From positions 62,001-126,000 of the forward strand of contig NZ_JAGGNV010000003.1 of assembly GCF_018614955.1 (NCBI RefSeq): a DNA stretch of 64,000 nucleotides, written 5' to 3'. Made by a program: the position numbers and the translations under genes. The stretch is from Variovorax paradoxus. GTDB taxonomy: Bacteria > Pseudomonadota > Gammaproteobacteria > Burkholderiales > Burkholderiaceae_C. Below the pieces are notes generated by a model. It searched no databases. It was not told the DNA's origin and saw only the letters and a program-made list of their open reading frames with translations. Positions within the stretch are counted from its first letter, which is position 1. Each line of letters begins with the position of its first letter. Positions 16,434-25,748 of the stretch are shown in pieces.

Positions 16434-19070
16434 CTAACCCTGCTCGCGCGTGTGTAGTTTTTTCAGTGTGTAGAGCGCTTCGAGCGCTTCGCGCGGGCTC
16501 ATCGTGTCGGGATCGAGCACGGTCAGCGCGGATTCTACGGCGCTCACCGGCGGCGCTTCCACCGCCGGCGGCGGCGCGAACAGGTCGACCTGGGCGCGCG
16601 TCTGCGTCTGTTGCGCCTCAAGCGCCTCGAGGGCCTGGCGCGCATGGTTGACCACCGCGGCCGGCATGCCGGCAAGCCGCGCGACCTGGATGCCGTAGCT
16701 CTTGCTGGCCGGGCCCGGCTGCATCTCGTGCAGGAACACGATGTCGCGGCCGGCCTCGGTGGCGCTCACGTGCATGTTGACGGCGCCGTGGTGCGTGGCG
16801 GGGAACTCGGTGAGCTCGAAGTAGTGGGTGGCGAACAGCGTGAAGGCGCGCGTGCGGTCGTGCAGCTGCGCCGCGATGCCGGCGGCGAGCGCGAGGCCAT
16901 CGAAAGTACTCGTTCCGCGGCCGATCTCGTCCATCAGCACCAGCGAATGGGCCGTGGCGCTGTGCAGGATCTGCGCCGCCTCGGTCATCTCGAGCATGAA
17001 GGTCGACTGCGCGTTGGCCAGGTCGTCGGCCGCGCCGATGCGCGTGTGGATGGCATCGATGGGCCCGAGCCGGCAGGCCTCGGCCGGCACGTGCGAGCCG
17101 ATGGAAGCCAGCAGCACGATGATCGCGACCTGCCGCATATAGGTCGATTTACCGCCCATGTTGGGGCCGGTGATCACCTGCATGCGTTGTTGAGGACCCA
17201 TGCGGGTGTCGTTCGCAATGAACGCGCCCGATGATTTTTCTGCGAGGCGCGCCTCCACCACCGGATGGCGGCCTTTCTCGATCTCGATGCAGGGATGGGC
17301 GACGAAGCCCGGCGCGCGCCAGTGCAGCGTGTGCGAGCGTTCGGCCAGCGCGCACAGCGCGTCGAGCGCGGCCAGGGCGCTGGCCAGTCGGCCGAGCGCC
17401 GCGACAGAGGGCTGCAGCGCGTCGAGCAGCTGCTCATAGAGCCACTTCTCGCGCGCCAGGGCACGGTCCTGCGCCGACAGCGCCTTGTCCTCGAAGGCCT
17501 TGAGCTCAGGCGTGATGAAGCGCTCGGCGTTCTTCAGCGTCTGGCGCCGGCGGTAGTTGTCCGGCACCTTGGCGAGCGCGCTCTGCGTGACTTCGATGTA
17601 GAAGCCGTGCACGCGGTTGAACTGCACGCGCAGGTTGGTGATGCCCGTGCGCTCGCGTTCGCTCGCTTCCAACTGCAGCAGGAAGGCGTCGCTGTTCTCG
17701 CTGATGGCGCGCAGTTCGTCGAGCTCGGCGTCGTGGCCGTCGGCGATCACACCGCCGTCGCGCACCAGCGCGGAAGGCTCGGGGCCGATGGCCGCCACCA
17801 GCAGTTCGACGCAGCCGGGCGGCGGCGCCAGCTGCTCGGCGATGCGCGCGAGCAGCGAGGCCGAGGCCGGCAGGGCGGGCGCCAGCTCCTCGGCTTTCGC
17901 GAGCGCCATGCGCAGCGCGACCAGCTCGCGCGGACGCACCTGCCTGAGCGCGATGCGCGCCGCGATGCGCTCGACGTCGCTGGTGTTCTTGAGCCGCTCG
18001 CGCAGCGTGCGCCACGGTGCGGCGGTGGCGCCTGGCGCCGTGGATTGCAGCGTGTCGATGGCTTCGAGCCGAGCCTGCGCATCGCCGCGCTCGCGGCGCG
18101 GCGCCAGCAGCCAGCGCTTGAGCAGGCGGCTGCCCATGCCCGTCATGCAGGTGTCGAGCAGCGAGAACAGCGTGGGCGAGTCCTCGCCGCGCAGGGTCTG
18201 CACCAGTTCGAGATTGCGTCGCGTGGTCGGCGGCAGCTCGATCAGCTCGCCGTCGCGTTCGACCGAAAGCCGCTGCACATGCGAGAGCGTTCTTCCCTGC
18301 GTGTGCTCCGCATAGCCCAGCAGCGCCGCGGCGGCCGCATGCGCGTTGGCCAGCGATTCGGCGTTCCAGGCGGCCAGGCTGTTGCTGCCCATTTGCTCGC
18401 ACAGCTTGCGCTCGCCCAGGCCGCCGTCGAATTGCCAGGCGGGCCGCACCGAGAGCGTGAAGGGCGCGCCGTTGCGCGCGGCCTTCAGGCGCTGCTCGAA
18501 GCCGGGCGTGACCTCGGCGCTGTAGAGCAGCTCGCTCGGCGCGATGTGCGCGATCCAGGCTTCCAGCGCATCGGCCGGGCACTCGGCCAGGCGCAGCTCG
18601 GCGCCCGTGACGCTGAGCCAGGCCAGCCCGCAGAAGTTGCGCGTGCCGGCGTGCACCGCGAGCAGCAGCGAATCGCTCTTGTCGTTGAGCAGTTCGGCAT
18701 CGGTCAGCGTGCCAGGCGTGACCACACGCACCACCTTGCGTTCCACCGGACCCTTGGCCGCGCCGACCTCGCCGACCTGTTCGCAGATGGCCACCGATTC
18801 GCCGAGCTTGATGAGCCGCGCGAGGTAGGTATCGACCGAGTGGAAGGGCACCCCGCACATCACCACCGGCTGCCCGGCCGACTGCCCGCGCTGCGTGAGC
18901 GTGATGTCGAGCAGGCGCGCGGCCTTCTCGGCATCGGCATAGAACAGCTCGTAGAAATCGCCCATCCGGTAGAACAGCAGCGTCTCGGGATGGTCCGCCT
19001 TGAGCCCCAGGTACTGGCTCATCATGGGCGTGTGCCCTGAAAGGTCGGGCTTTGCAGGTCCTTGATTCAC
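16434..19070 (-). CDS. mutS: DNA mismatch repair ATPase MutS
   Basis: With a GTG start at 19070 (GGAAAA upstream) this is an 878-residue MutS. The mismatch-wedge motif [10 protein letters not shown] is at about residues 33-42 with Phe39 and Glu41. The Walker A sequence [15 protein letters not shown] is near residue 635, the Walker B region [16 protein letters not shown] follows, and the HTH dimerisation segment comes after. The frame is open 294 bp further upstream, but that part reads across the phage junction. The prophage integrase starts 197 bp from this start codon, so the native promoter region is replaced or shortened. The gene itself looks intact. Confidence 0.95.
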   Translation of the reverse strand: MNQGPAKPDLSGHTPMMSQYLGLKADHPETLLFYRMGDFYELFYADAEKAARLLDITLTQRGQSAGQPVVMCGVPFHSVDTYLARLIKLGESVAICEQVGEVGAAKGPVERKVVRVVTPGTLTDAELLNDKSDSLLLAVHAGTRNFCGLAWLSVTGAELRLAECPADALEAWIAHIAPSELLYSAEVTPGFEQRLKAARNGAPFTLSVRPAWQFDGGLGERKLCEQMGSNSLAAWNAESLANAHAAAAALLGYAEHTQGRTLSHVQRLSVERDGELIELPPTTRRNLELVQTLRGEDSPTLFSLLDTCMTGMGSRLLKRWLLAPRRERGDAQARLEAIDTLQSTAPGATAAPWRTLRERLKNTSDVERIAARIALRQVRPRELVALRMALAKAEELAPALPASASLLARIAEQLAPPPGCVELLVAAIGPEPSALVRDGGVIADGHDAELDELRAISENSDAFLLQLEASERERTGITNLRVQFNRVHGFYIEVTQSALAKVPDNYRRRQTLKNAERFITPELKAFEDKALSAQDRALAREKWLYEQLLDALQPSVAALGRLASALAALDALCALAERSHTLHWRAPGFVAHPCIEIEKGRHPVVEARLAEKSSGAFIANDTRMGPQQRMQVITGPNMGGKSTYMRQVAIIVLLASIGSHVPAEACRLGPIDAIHTRIGAADDLANAQSTFMLEMTEAAQILHSATAHSLVLMDEIGRGTSTFDGLALAAGIAAQLHDRTRAFTLFATHYFELTEFPATHHGAVNMHVSATEAGRDIVFLHEMQPGPASKSYGIQVARLAGMPAAVVNHARQALEALEAQQTQTRAQVDLFAPPPAVEAPPVSAVESALTVLDPDTMSPREALEALYTLKKLHTREQG

Positions 19071-19166
19071 AAGGCTTTTTCCGGATAGGCCGTTGATTTC
19101 ATTGGGGAAAGCCCCATCGAGGCTGCGCGCGTTCAACTTTTCGCCACTTGCAAACACTGGACTAAA

Positions 19167-19249
19167 CTTGCGTCGCAAGCGTAGGTTTTGAGCCTTTTGA
19201 TTTAGGAAGTTACGCCGAGGTGGCGAGCTGGTCATCAGGAAACCTACGC
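19167..19249. other. Candidate attL / integrase-binding region between mutS and the integrase
   Basis: A 13-bp palindrome, CTTGCGTCGCAAG (19167-19179), has the size and symmetry of a tyrosine-recombinase core. It abuts GCGTAGGTTT (19179-19188), whose exact inverted copy AAACCTACGC is at 19240-19249, resembling arm-type sites. The right end of the prophage is outside the window, so the duplicated core cannot be confirmed. Confidence 0.35.
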
Positions 19250-19266
19250 CGCGCCCTCGGGACTCC

Positions 19267-20544
19267 ATGCATTTTGACGCGCGCGCAGCGAAGCAGCTGC
19301 AGCCCGACCAGCACATTATGGTGGACGGGTGCCCCGGCCTGCGCCTGGAGGCAACGGCGACCACCAGGACCTGGACCTACCGGTTCAAGTCGCCGGTCGA
19401 CGGGCGCATGCGGCAGAAGGCGATCGGTCGCTGGCCGGCGATGTCACTCGGGGCGGCGGTGGCCGCGTGGGAGAAGCTCCGCGACGTGCGGGAGGCTGGT
19501 GTCGACCCAGCGCGCGCCCACAAGGAAGAGCAGGCCCTGAAGGTGGCCAAGGCCAAGCAGCAGCGCGCCGGCGTCTACACCGTGCGCAAGCTGGCCGACG
19601 ACTACCTCACCGGCCACATCGACAAGCACCGCAAAAAGAAGGGGGCCGCGGAGGTGCGTCGCATGCTCGATCGCAACCTCGGGGACCTGGCTGGCCAGGA
19701 GGCCGCGACGCTCACCCGATCGCAGGCGTTCAACTTCATCGAGGGGCTATCGTCCACGCCCGTGCAGGCGTCGAGCATCCGCACGGAACTGGGGGCGGCG
19801 TGGGACCACGCGCTCGACGCCGGCCGCATTCCGGAGGAGACGCCGAACTGGTGGCGTCTGATCATGCGCGGCAAGCTGCGCAGCAAGGGCAAGATATTGC
19901 TCGGAGAGTCCACGGGGACTGCCAAGCGCGTGCTCAACGAGAAAGAGACCGGCGAGCTCATCCGCTGGCTGCCGAACTTCACCAACCTGGTCGACGATGC
20001 CCTGACGCTCTACCTGTGGACCTGCACGCGCGGCGCCGAGATCATGGCGATGGAGGCGCACGAGGTCACGAAGGAAGCGGACGGCTGGTGGTGGACGGTG
20101 CCGAAGGCGAAGACGAAGATGGCGCGCCACGCTCAAGCGACCGATCTACGGGTGCCACTGATTGGCCGCGCCGAGGCGGTGGTCCTGCGGCGCCTGGAGG
20201 CCCATCCCAAGGGCTATCTCTTCCCTTCCACCGGCCGCTATGGCTTCGTCGAGCAGAAGACCATCGGCGTCGCGGTGCACTACCGCATGCCGTACTGCAA
20301 GACTTACCCGGAGCTGGAGCGGACGCGCCTCACGGTCACCAAGTGGGCGCCGCACGATCTGCGCCGCACAGGCCGCACCATGCTCGCGGCGATGGGCTGC
20401 CCGACCGAGGTCGGCGAGGCGATCCTGGGCCACCTGCAGCCCGGGATCATCGGCGTGTACAACCTGCACACCTACGATCGCGAGCGCCGCGAATGGCTCA
20501 AGAAGCTGGCCGCGAAGCTTGAGCAGCTGGCGCGCCGGCGCTAG
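19267..20544 (+). CDS. int: Tyrosine-type phage integrase
   Basis: This 425-residue recombinase would carry out prophage integration and excision. An N-terminal arm-binding domain of the DUF4102 type is present ([20 protein letters not shown], then [18 protein letters not shown]). The catalytic domain has Arg in [15 protein letters not shown] (about R257), H-x-x-R in HDLRRTGRT (about 362-370), the GH pair in ILGHLQPG, and Tyr in [15 protein letters not shown] (near 400). It is transcribed inward from the attachment end and its last 47 bp overlap the convergent excisionase gene, so expression of the two may interfere. Confidence 0.93.
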   Translation: MHFDARAAKQLQPDQHIMVDGCPGLRLEATATTRTWTYRFKSPVDGRMRQKAIGRWPAMSLGAAVAAWEKLRDVREAGVDPARAHKEEQALKVAKAKQQRAGVYTVRKLADDYLTGHIDKHRKKKGAAEVRRMLDRNLGDLAGQEAATLTRSQAFNFIEGLSSTPVQASSIRTELGAAWDHALDAGRIPEETPNWWRLIMRGKLRSKGKILLGESTGTAKRVLNEKETGELIRWLPNFTNLVDDALTLYLWTCTRGAEIMAMEAHEVTKEADGWWWTVPKAKTKMARHAQATDLRVPLIGRAEAVVLRRLEAHPKGYLFPSTGRYGFVEQKTIGVAVHYRMPYCKTYPELERTRLTVTKWAPHDLRRTGRTMLAAMGCPTEVGEAILGHLQPGIIGVYNLHTYDRERREWLKKLAAKLEQLARRR

Positions 20545-20764
20545 GCCTGCGCCGGCCAGTATTCTCGGGCGGCAGCAGATCGGACACCGGTCGGCTCTCG
20601 GCCCATTCTTCGACCTCACGAACGAGCCAGGCGACTCGCCGGCCTGAGAGGATTCGCGGCTTCGGAAACTCGTTCTCGCGCACGAGCTTCTCGACGGTCG
20701 ACTCGGAGAGGGCGACGAACTCGGCCACGGCCGGCTTGTCGAGATAGATCGGCCGTGCGGTCAC
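20498..20764 (-). CDS. AlpA/MerR-like excisionase
   Basis: This 88-residue protein has an N-terminal AlpA-type winged helix-turn-helix (DKPAVAEFVALSESTVEKLV, then RVAWLVREVEEWAESRPVSD). Such small DNA-bending proteins act as excisionases or int activators. It starts with GTG 20764 overlapping the previous stop (GTGA), so it is the last gene of the long leftward operon. Its 3' end overlaps int on the other strand. The C-terminal tail is Ala/Ser/Pro-rich. Confidence 0.8.
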   Translation of the reverse strand: MTARPIYLDKPAVAEFVALSESTVEKLVRENEFPKPRILSGRRVAWLVREVEEWAESRPVSDLLPPENTGRRRPSAGAPAAQASRPAS

Positions 20765-21228
20765 CGGGCATCCCTTTCGCCGGTCTCCAGCGACTCGAGC
20801 TCGGGCACCCCCTCCGGCACAGCCGCTGTGCTCGGTTGTGCTGACCAGAATGCAGTCAGAGCATCAGCAAGGACCGCGCCGACTTCATCCTGCAAAGCCG
20901 CGGCGTCTGGCATGTAGCCAATCCGGCCCCAGCCACGAACGCGAGCGGCGACGTGCTCATGCACCGCGCCTTCGAAGCCGTCTTGGTCCGCGACCATCTT
21001 GTGATTCGCGTCGTAGATGTAGCCATGGATGAAATGAAACGGCGCTTTGTAGAGCGCCAGCGCGGCGGCACGCTTTGAGCCGAACGGAGGTTCAGGTGCA
21101 GCCGGCTCGGTGCGGTGGGCGCGGATGGACTCGCCCCATGCCAAGATGACGCGCTTCTCGGCATCGGTCCACGTCCACGCATGCGGATCGGGATGTAGAG
21201 GCATTTCCAGATCGGTCGGCTCACTCAT
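20761..21228 (-). CDS. Phage protein of unknown function
   Basis: This 155-residue product starts MSEPTDLEMPLHP at ATG 21228, with GGAGG 7 bp upstream; the frame is open further but that start is weaker. No family was recognised. The middle part (AALALYKAPFHFIHGYIYDA) and the tail (VGAVLADALTAFWSAQ) suggest a small helical protein. It is coupled to its neighbours by an 8-bp overlap upstream and a GTGA overlap downstream. Confidence 0.6.
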   Translation of the reverse strand: MSEPTDLEMPLHPDPHAWTWTDAEKRVILAWGESIRAHRTEPAAPEPPFGSKRAAALALYKAPFHFIHGYIYDANHKMVADQDGFEGAVHEHVAARVRGWGRIGYMPDAAALQDEVGAVLADALTAFWSAQPSTAAVPEGVPELESLETGERDAR

Positions 21229-21490
21229 GGGGTGCCTCCTGGATGGCAGCGCGGCCAGAATCCGTGAGGCGTACAAAACAACGCCCGCTGCCTGTAAGCG
21301 TGATGAGCCCGCGCGTTTCGAGGTTTCGATACCAACGTTGACGCTCGCTGTCGGTGTTGAATTTGAACTCCATGAACGTATGGCTCAGATAGAGAGGCAA
21401 CCCTTTCGGGAAGTCGTCGGTTGGAGTCTCGCTTTGGGCGATGGTCGCAAGAAACTCGCGTTGCTTGTCACTAAGACGCGGCGCGCTCAT
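21221..21490 (-). CDS. Small winged-helix-like phage protein
   Basis: This 89-residue product (MSAPRLSDKQREFLATIAQS, then RWYRNLETRGLITLTGSGRC, RLTDSGRAAI) has the pattern of a winged helix with a C-terminal beta-wing, as in PadR/MarR-like small regulators. DNA binding is an inference. It overlaps the genes on both sides within the leftward operon. Confidence 0.6.
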   Translation of the reverse strand: MSAPRLSDKQREFLATIAQSETPTDDFPKGLPLYLSHTFMEFKFNTDSERQRWYRNLETRGLITLTGSGRCFVRLTDSGRAAIQEAPHE

Positions 21491-21705
21491 GGCTGCTCCT
21501 TCCCCGCTGGCCGCTCTGCCTGGGTGGCGGGCAGGATTTCGACGCCGACGAGTTCGCGCACGTCATAGCCCGGGCCACCTTTTCCCTGCATGCCGCCAGC
21601 GAGCACACGCTCCAGCTCTGGAACGTCCACGTCCAAAGTCACGAGCCGCTCGGTCACGCAGTCGTAGCTGTTGTCCATGCGCTGCTTGATGATGAATCGG
21701 AGCAT
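21487..21705 (-). CDS. Small phage protein
   Basis: This 72-residue product starts MLRFIIKQRMDNSYDCVTER and contains VDVPELERVLAGGMQGKGGP. ATGA coupling to the next gene and phage-typical codon use support it. No domain was recognised. Confidence 0.55.
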   Translation of the reverse strand: MLRFIIKQRMDNSYDCVTERLVTLDVDVPELERVLAGGMQGKGGPGYDVRELVGVEILPATQAERPAGKEQP

Positions 21706-22020
21706 CTACTTCCCCTTCAAGGGTTGATCGGCCTGGGTGGCGAGAGGCGGGAATGACGAGCGGCTCTCTGCCCACGCGTGGACCTTTTTGATGAGCGCGC
21801 GGCGGGCGCGTCGGCGCTGCCGTGCGTTGCCCTTGAATGTCTCGCCGTTCCATTCAAGATGCGCGAGCGTGTTGCACCACGGACAAGGGATGTCGCCCCC
21901 CGATGTCAGGCCGTCTGAGTCGCCACTGTCCAAGTCCCACATGTACCCGTCAATGCAAGTGCCATCGGGATAGCGCGCGCCGAAAGTAGACGCCTCATAG
22001 TTGCAGCCGAGCCCGCTCAT
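21706..22020 (-). CDS. Phage protein with one CPWC motif
   Basis: This 104-residue product starts MSGLGCNYEASTFGARYPDG at ATG 22020, overlapping the previous stop. It carries CPWC in GGDIPCPWCNTLAHLEW and a basic stretch GNARQRRRARRALIKKVHAW. The pattern suggests a half zinc-ribbon that binds nucleic acid. No family was recognised. Confidence 0.6.
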   Translation of the reverse strand: MSGLGCNYEASTFGARYPDGTCIDGYMWDLDSGDSDGLTSGGDIPCPWCNTLAHLEWNGETFKGNARQRRRARRALIKKVHAWAESRSSFPPLATQADQPLKGK

Positions 22021-22364
22021 GGCTTCTCTCCTGCCTGTGCGGAAGAGGCGAGGGCGAGGACTGCGCGGGCAAAGTGGCGCGCGTTCTCGTACCAAACTTT
22101 GCCGAATCCGGTTTGCGCCGCTACAGCATCGATCTGCTCATCGGTGACCGTGCTCTGTGCGGCAGGCTGAGGGGGATAGGCGATCGTCTCGCTGACAAGC
22201 GCCTCAAACTTCGCGGCCGTCTCGTCGGATTTCTTGTTCTGCGAATACGACTCGCTGTCGGCTTGCTGCCAGTAGGTTTGCCCAAGGCTGTACGCGCGGC
22301 GCAGGGCCTTCTCGACTGGCGACTGCTCACGGCGCTGCCATGCAATCAATTCCTCATTGGTCAT
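22017..22364 (-). CDS. Phage protein of unknown function
   Basis: This 115-residue helical product starts MTNEELIAWQRREQSPVEKA. The C-terminal segment TDEQIDAVAAQTGFGKVWYE-NARHFARAVL recurs in many phage and host small proteins of the Ea22-like type. It is coupled by ATGA overlaps on both sides. Confidence 0.6.
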   Translation of the reverse strand: MTNEELIAWQRREQSPVEKALRRAYSLGQTYWQQADSESYSQNKKSDETAAKFEALVSETIAYPPQPAAQSTVTDEQIDAVAAQTGFGKVWYENARHFARAVLALASSAQAGEKP

Positions 22365-23605
22365 TGCTTGGCTCCCTTCGTGTCATCCCCAGGCTGTGCA
22401 AGGGGAGGGGTGAGTGCCTTGTCTATGTGGCTATCGAGCGATGTGAAATCGCCAACGCCCAGCAACGTGCGCAGATCCAGCCCAGAGCGATCACTCAGCC
22501 ATTCATAGCGGCGCGACTTGGCCCTTGTGCTGTAGAGCGGCTTCATCGCGTCGATGGTTTGCTGGATCACCTCGCTCGCACCCGCATGCGTTTGCACAGG
22601 AGCGGGGGAGGCGAGGGCTTCCCGGAGCTGAGGCAACATCTGTTCGCGCCAGACCTGTGCAGGGCTGATCGTCTGAGCGCCAAGACCCATGAGCTTCGCC
22701 AACTCGTAGAACGCCTCCACGTAGCCGCTGTGAGGGTTGCAGCCAGCGAATAGGGGGATGTCGTGCCATGTGCCTTCGACCTCATCAATGGAACGAGCTT
22801 CCCCTTCGTCCGGGTTGGCAGAGCGAATGCCGTTCCACCAAAGAACGGGTTCCTCTGTCTGCGCAGGCGCCTCCGGGATGACGGCGGCCGGGGTGGCGAG
22901 GAACGCTCGCAGGCGCTGGCGCGTTGCTCGGCTCCGGTCGGCCTCCTCTTGCGGCACATCGCCTCCCTTGACCAGCGCGCGCCGGGCCTCTGCCGCTTCG
23001 TCGTGCAGGCGCATAGCTTCATCGAGCCATGCCGGCCCCGCATGGGCCACGCTCATGAGGCCTTCCACAGCGGCGAGTGCCGCATTGTGGCCTGGGTGGC
23101 GATGATCGTAGATGCTGTTTGGCGGCTCCACAGGGGCTGCGCTCTTGAGGCCCGCGGTCGTTGCAATCCACAAGTCATCGCGGCAAACCTGTTCGCCGTT
23201 GATCGTGTCCGTGTAGAGCACCGGGCAGGCGTTGCCGCCAAGTTGCCATCCCTGCTCGATGCGGATGTCTAGCGCTTTCAGGTACGGCTCGGCTGCGCTC
23301 TTGGATTGACCAGCAAGGGCGGCGCGCCCCACCCAGAAGAGCCAGCCGAGTTGCGATGCCTCGTGGCGATTCGCTCGGCAGAACTCGTAGAACGCTTCCC
23401 GCTCGTCCCTCACCCCCTCTTGAGCACTGGATAGCTGAGAGGCGGATAGGGCGGCCCGATAGTCATCAACTGCGTCCAGCATCGCGCCCTGATGCACATA
23501 GCGAGTGAACACGCCAGGAGCGGCTTCAACCTCGCGCCATGGCAATGCGGCCAGTTTGCGACGAAGCTCATCGCCGCTTGCAGGGGAAGTGTTGGTAGGG
23601 GTCAT
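22361..23605 (-). CDS. Ea22-like modular phage protein
   Basis: This 414-residue product starts at ATG 23605 (MTPTNTSPASGDELRRKL); an upstream extension to 23728 lacks phage-like composition. It is built from short modules seen in early-operon phage proteins: EREAFYEFCRANRHEASQLG, then LFWVGRAALAGQSKS, GYVEAFYELAKLMGLGAQTI, and a C-terminal LSDRSGLDLRTLLGVGDFTS segment. Such modules recombine freely and their function is unknown. ATGA overlaps join it to both neighbours. Confidence 0.65.
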   Translation of the reverse strand: MTPTNTSPASGDELRRKLAALPWREVEAAPGVFTRYVHQGAMLDAVDDYRAALSASQLSSAQEGVRDEREAFYEFCRANRHEASQLGWLFWVGRAALAGQSKSAAEPYLKALDIRIEQGWQLGGNACPVLYTDTINGEQVCRDDLWIATTAGLKSAAPVEPPNSIYDHRHPGHNAALAAVEGLMSVAHAGPAWLDEAMRLHDEAAEARRALVKGGDVPQEEADRSRATRQRLRAFLATPAAVIPEAPAQTEEPVLWWNGIRSANPDEGEARSIDEVEGTWHDIPLFAGCNPHSGYVEAFYELAKLMGLGAQTISPAQVWREQMLPQLREALASPAPVQTHAGASEVIQQTIDAMKPLYSTRAKSRRYEWLSDRSGLDLRTLLGVGDFTSLDSHIDKALTPPLAQPGDDTKGAKQ

Positions 23606-23817
23606 GACTGCTCTCCAAGGGCCTTGGCGGCAGCCTGGAACTCTTCGCGAGTGACTCGGTGGCCCATGTAGAACATCCGGCCGCTTTCGAGTTCTGCGGG
23701 CCACACGCGCAGGGCACGCACCGCGCACTTCACCACTTCATCATGGTCATCGGGCCAATGGGACTGCGACGGATGTACCGGCGCCTGTTTTGCATCGCTC
23801 ACGGTTTCAATCTCCAT
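23602..23817 (-). CDS. Small phage protein
   Basis: This 71-residue product starts MEIETVSDAKQAPVHPSQSH. ATG 23817 is chosen over the in-frame GTG 23841 because it lies 1 bp after the previous stop with GGCGAGA upstream. It is acidic with a C-terminal helical part (VTREEFQAAAKALGEQS). No family was recognised. Confidence 0.6.
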   Translation of the reverse strand: MEIETVSDAKQAPVHPSQSHWPDDHDEVVKCAVRALRVWPAELESGRMFYMGHRVTREEFQAAAKALGEQS

Positions 23818-23818
23818 T

Positions 23819-24046
23819 TCAAAGGTCTCGCCAGGTGACACACCCAGCGCTCGAGCAGCGGCCGGTCGTGCGGCCGTCGATCGCGGAGGCGGTGAAAGTC
23901 AGCCGGCCAGCGCACTTGATGCAGCGCATGGAGCCCCTGACGTCGGCGGCCGGCTTCAGATCGGGCTCGGGGCAGTGCTGTGTCCGCACAGCAGCAATGG
24001 CGCGCGCGGTGGCGCTGGCCAGGGCGGAGAAGCGGCTTGTCGTCAC
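23819..24046 (-). CDS. Small zinc-ribbon phage protein
   Basis: This 75-residue product has a C-terminal four-Cys ribbon: CIKC near residue 42 and CSSAGC near residue 64. The family type often binds nucleic acid or RNA polymerase. A second open frame on the same strand (23799-24053) lacks such a pattern and is rejected. It is coupled by ATGA to the ASCH-like gene upstream. Confidence 0.6.
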   Translation of the reverse strand: MTTSRFSALASATARAIAAVRTQHCPEPDLKPAADVRGSMRCIKCAGRLTFTASAIDGRTTGRCSSAGCVTWRDL

Positions 24047-24423
24047 GTCTCAACCCCGTAGGCGAACTCGATGCGCGTGATCACCGTTTCGGGCGTGCAG
24101 CCCTTGTGCGTGGCGCAGAACATGGCGATCCAGCTGCCGGGCGAGCTGTAGTCCGGATGCCAGGCGAATCCTTCGCGGCGCACCTCTTCGAAGCCGTACT
24201 CCACATCGTCCAGCATCTGCCGCAGCGGCTCACGACGGATGCTGACAACGCGAATCGGGTCGCGGAGCACGTCGAGCTGCTCGCCCGGGCGCAAGCCCAT
24301 GCACTTGCGGACAGGTCGCACCAGCTCGCCTGGCTTCAGGAACACCCAGCCGAGCCGGCGCGTCACGTCCTGGCTGCCGTCCAGGATCTGGCGGGTGGTG
24401 AGGGCGAAGCTCATGTTGCGCAT
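24043..24423 (-). CDS. ASCH-domain-like phage protein
   Basis: This 126-residue product starts MRNMSFALTTRQILDGSQDV at ATG 24423 behind GGAGTG. The arrangement of a start helix, then RRLGWVFLKPGELVRPVRK, a predicted beta-barrel (LDVLRDPIRVVSIRREPLRQ) and the end VITRIEFAYG matches ASCH/PUA-like folds, which bind RNA or modified bases. Its role in the phage is unknown. Confidence 0.65.
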   Translation of the reverse strand: MRNMSFALTTRQILDGSQDVTRRLGWVFLKPGELVRPVRKCMGLRPGEQLDVLRDPIRVVSIRREPLRQMLDDVEYGFEEVRREGFAWHPDYSSPGSWIAMFCATHKGCTPETVITRIEFAYGVET

Positions 24424-24512
24424 TGACACTCCTTCGGATGCGAAAGTGGGCCGCAGCCCTTTTCCCAGCCAGATCGGCGAGACTGGACCCCCAACCACTG
24501 AAGGAGAAGGTA

Positions 24513-24803
24513 ATGACCGAAGAGCGCAAGACTGTTCCGCTGCATGCGGGCTTCACGACCAGCTTCAAGGACGCCGCGAAGCCGGGCCCTGGTACCAGCA
24601 AGCCAAGCTTGGCCAGGGAGGACCTGACGGCCGATGAACTCGACGCGCTGCAGGCGATCGATGACGCTGTGGCGCAGGGGCTGCCCACAAGCAAGGTCGT
24701 GAACGTGTCGCAGCGAACCCTTGATCACGGGCTGCTGAAGAAGAACGAGAAGGGCGAGCTCGAGCTCACCGTGGTTGGCAAGCGAATGTTGCGTCCGGCA
24801 TAG
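24513..24803 (+). CDS. Small phage protein on the opposite strand to the early operon
   Basis: This 96-residue product starts MTEERKTVPLHAGFTTSFKD at 24513, with an excellent AAGGAGAAGG ribosome site at 24501-24510. It ends LELTVVGKRMLRPA. It is one of three rightward genes set into the leftward operon, which suggests its own promoter and possible lysogenic expression. No family was recognised. Confidence 0.65.
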   Translation: MTEERKTVPLHAGFTTSFKDAAKPGPGTSKPSLAREDLTADELDALQAIDDAVAQGLPTSKVVNVSQRTLDHGLLKKNEKGELELTVVGKRMLRPA

Positions 24804-24811
24804 TAGGCGCT

Positions 24812-25330
24812 TCATGACGGCACACCATTCCACTCTCGGCCGTCGAGCAGGCGGCCGGCGAGCTTCTTGCCGATCCGGTTGCGCGATTGGTTCAGATCGA
24901 TCATGTCGGCACGCATCTCGTCGCGCGCCTGCACCGGGTCATAGGAGGACGAGAACCACGGGAAGGGGTCTTCTGACTTGCCCTCCTCGATGTGCTCCCA
25001 CAAGTCGAGTGCGAGCTGGGCGTGCTCGCGCTTGATCAGGAGATAGGGCAGCAGAGCCTCGACGATCGCCACCGCGGCGGCGCCTTGGCGCGACCACTGG
25101 AACTGTGGCCGGTGCCGCAGGTTCTGCGGCGTGTACATGCTGACGGTTCCACCCCATAGCGATGCCGCAAGGTCATGCGGCTCCCGGCGCGTGCCAGCAA
25201 TGCCGACCTGCGGCCCGTGGTAGACGTAGCGGCCGCGTTGGCTGCGATTGATCGTGATGTAGCCGTCGCCGTCGATCATGCCGGCCAGGTAGGCGAGGGT
25301 GGTGGGCTCGATCTTGCTGTTCTCGCTCAT
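24812..25330 (-). CDS. LAGLIDADG-family homing endonuclease
   Basis: This 172-residue product has the signature LAYLAGMIDGDGYITINRSQ (catalytic Asp in IDGDG) at about residues 12-31. One motif is visible, so the active form is probably a homodimer. C-terminal helices (KKLAGRLLDGREW) complete a typical length. It is free-standing, not inside an intron or intein. It is one of three homing-type endonucleases in this prophage. Confidence 0.75.
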   Translation of the reverse strand: MSENSKIEPTTLAYLAGMIDGDGYITINRSQRGRYVYHGPQVGIAGTRREPHDLAASLWGGTVSMYTPQNLRHRPQFQWSRQGAAAVAIVEALLPYLLIKREHAQLALDLWEHIEEGKSEDPFPWFSSSYDPVQARDEMRADMIDLNQSRNRIGKKLAGRLLDGREWNGVPS

Positions 25331-25362
25331 ACTGCGGCCTTCGAAAAAGTAGGAGCCATGGC

Positions 25363-25740
25363 ATGGATGCAGCACTCGCAGCACTGTTCGGTACGGCACT
25401 CGGCGCGGCGCTTGGCGCAGGTGGAGTGCTCGGCTCGGCGTGGATTCAGCAACACCATCAGACGCGCAGAGAACGGCTGAAGGCTGCTGCCGATCTGGGC
25501 CTTGCAGACTTCAACAACCGAGTCAAGGTGGTTGAGCGAAACGGTGGCCCGCTCCTGCCTCTGTCGGTCTTCGTGGCATACCACGCCGAGGTGCTCGAAG
25601 TGCTCGCAAAGGGATCGTTCGATGCTGACGCGGTCGAGGCGATCGATCGGAGGCAGATCGCCTTGGTCCAGGCGATTGAGCGGCGCCCGAGCGGAAAGGC
25701 CATCAGGGAGGCTAGGGGACAAGCTGCTCAGAAGGTTTGA
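25363..25740 (+). CDS. Membrane-anchored small phage protein
   Basis: This 125-residue product has an N-terminal hydrophobic, Gly/Ala-rich segment (MDAALAALFGTALGAALGAG) followed by a basic helical domain (QQHHQTRRERLKAAADL). It has the same architecture as the product at 52353-52865 (TM helix, then a helical soluble domain). It runs against the surrounding leftward operon. Lysogenic conversion or superinfection exclusion is possible but unproven. Confidence 0.6.
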   Translation: MDAALAALFGTALGAALGAGGVLGSAWIQQHHQTRRERLKAAADLGLADFNNRVKVVERNGGPLLPLSVFVAYHAEVLEVLAKGSFDADAVEAIDRRQIALVQAIERRPSGKAIREARGQAAQKV

Positions 25741-25748
25741 CTGCACGG

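Noticed and set aside
19071..19364. N-terminal extension of mutS to 19364
   Set aside because: It would read across the phage junction and into the integrase start. MutS proteins begin close to the HTPMMSQYL motif, and GTG 19070 has a ribosome site.
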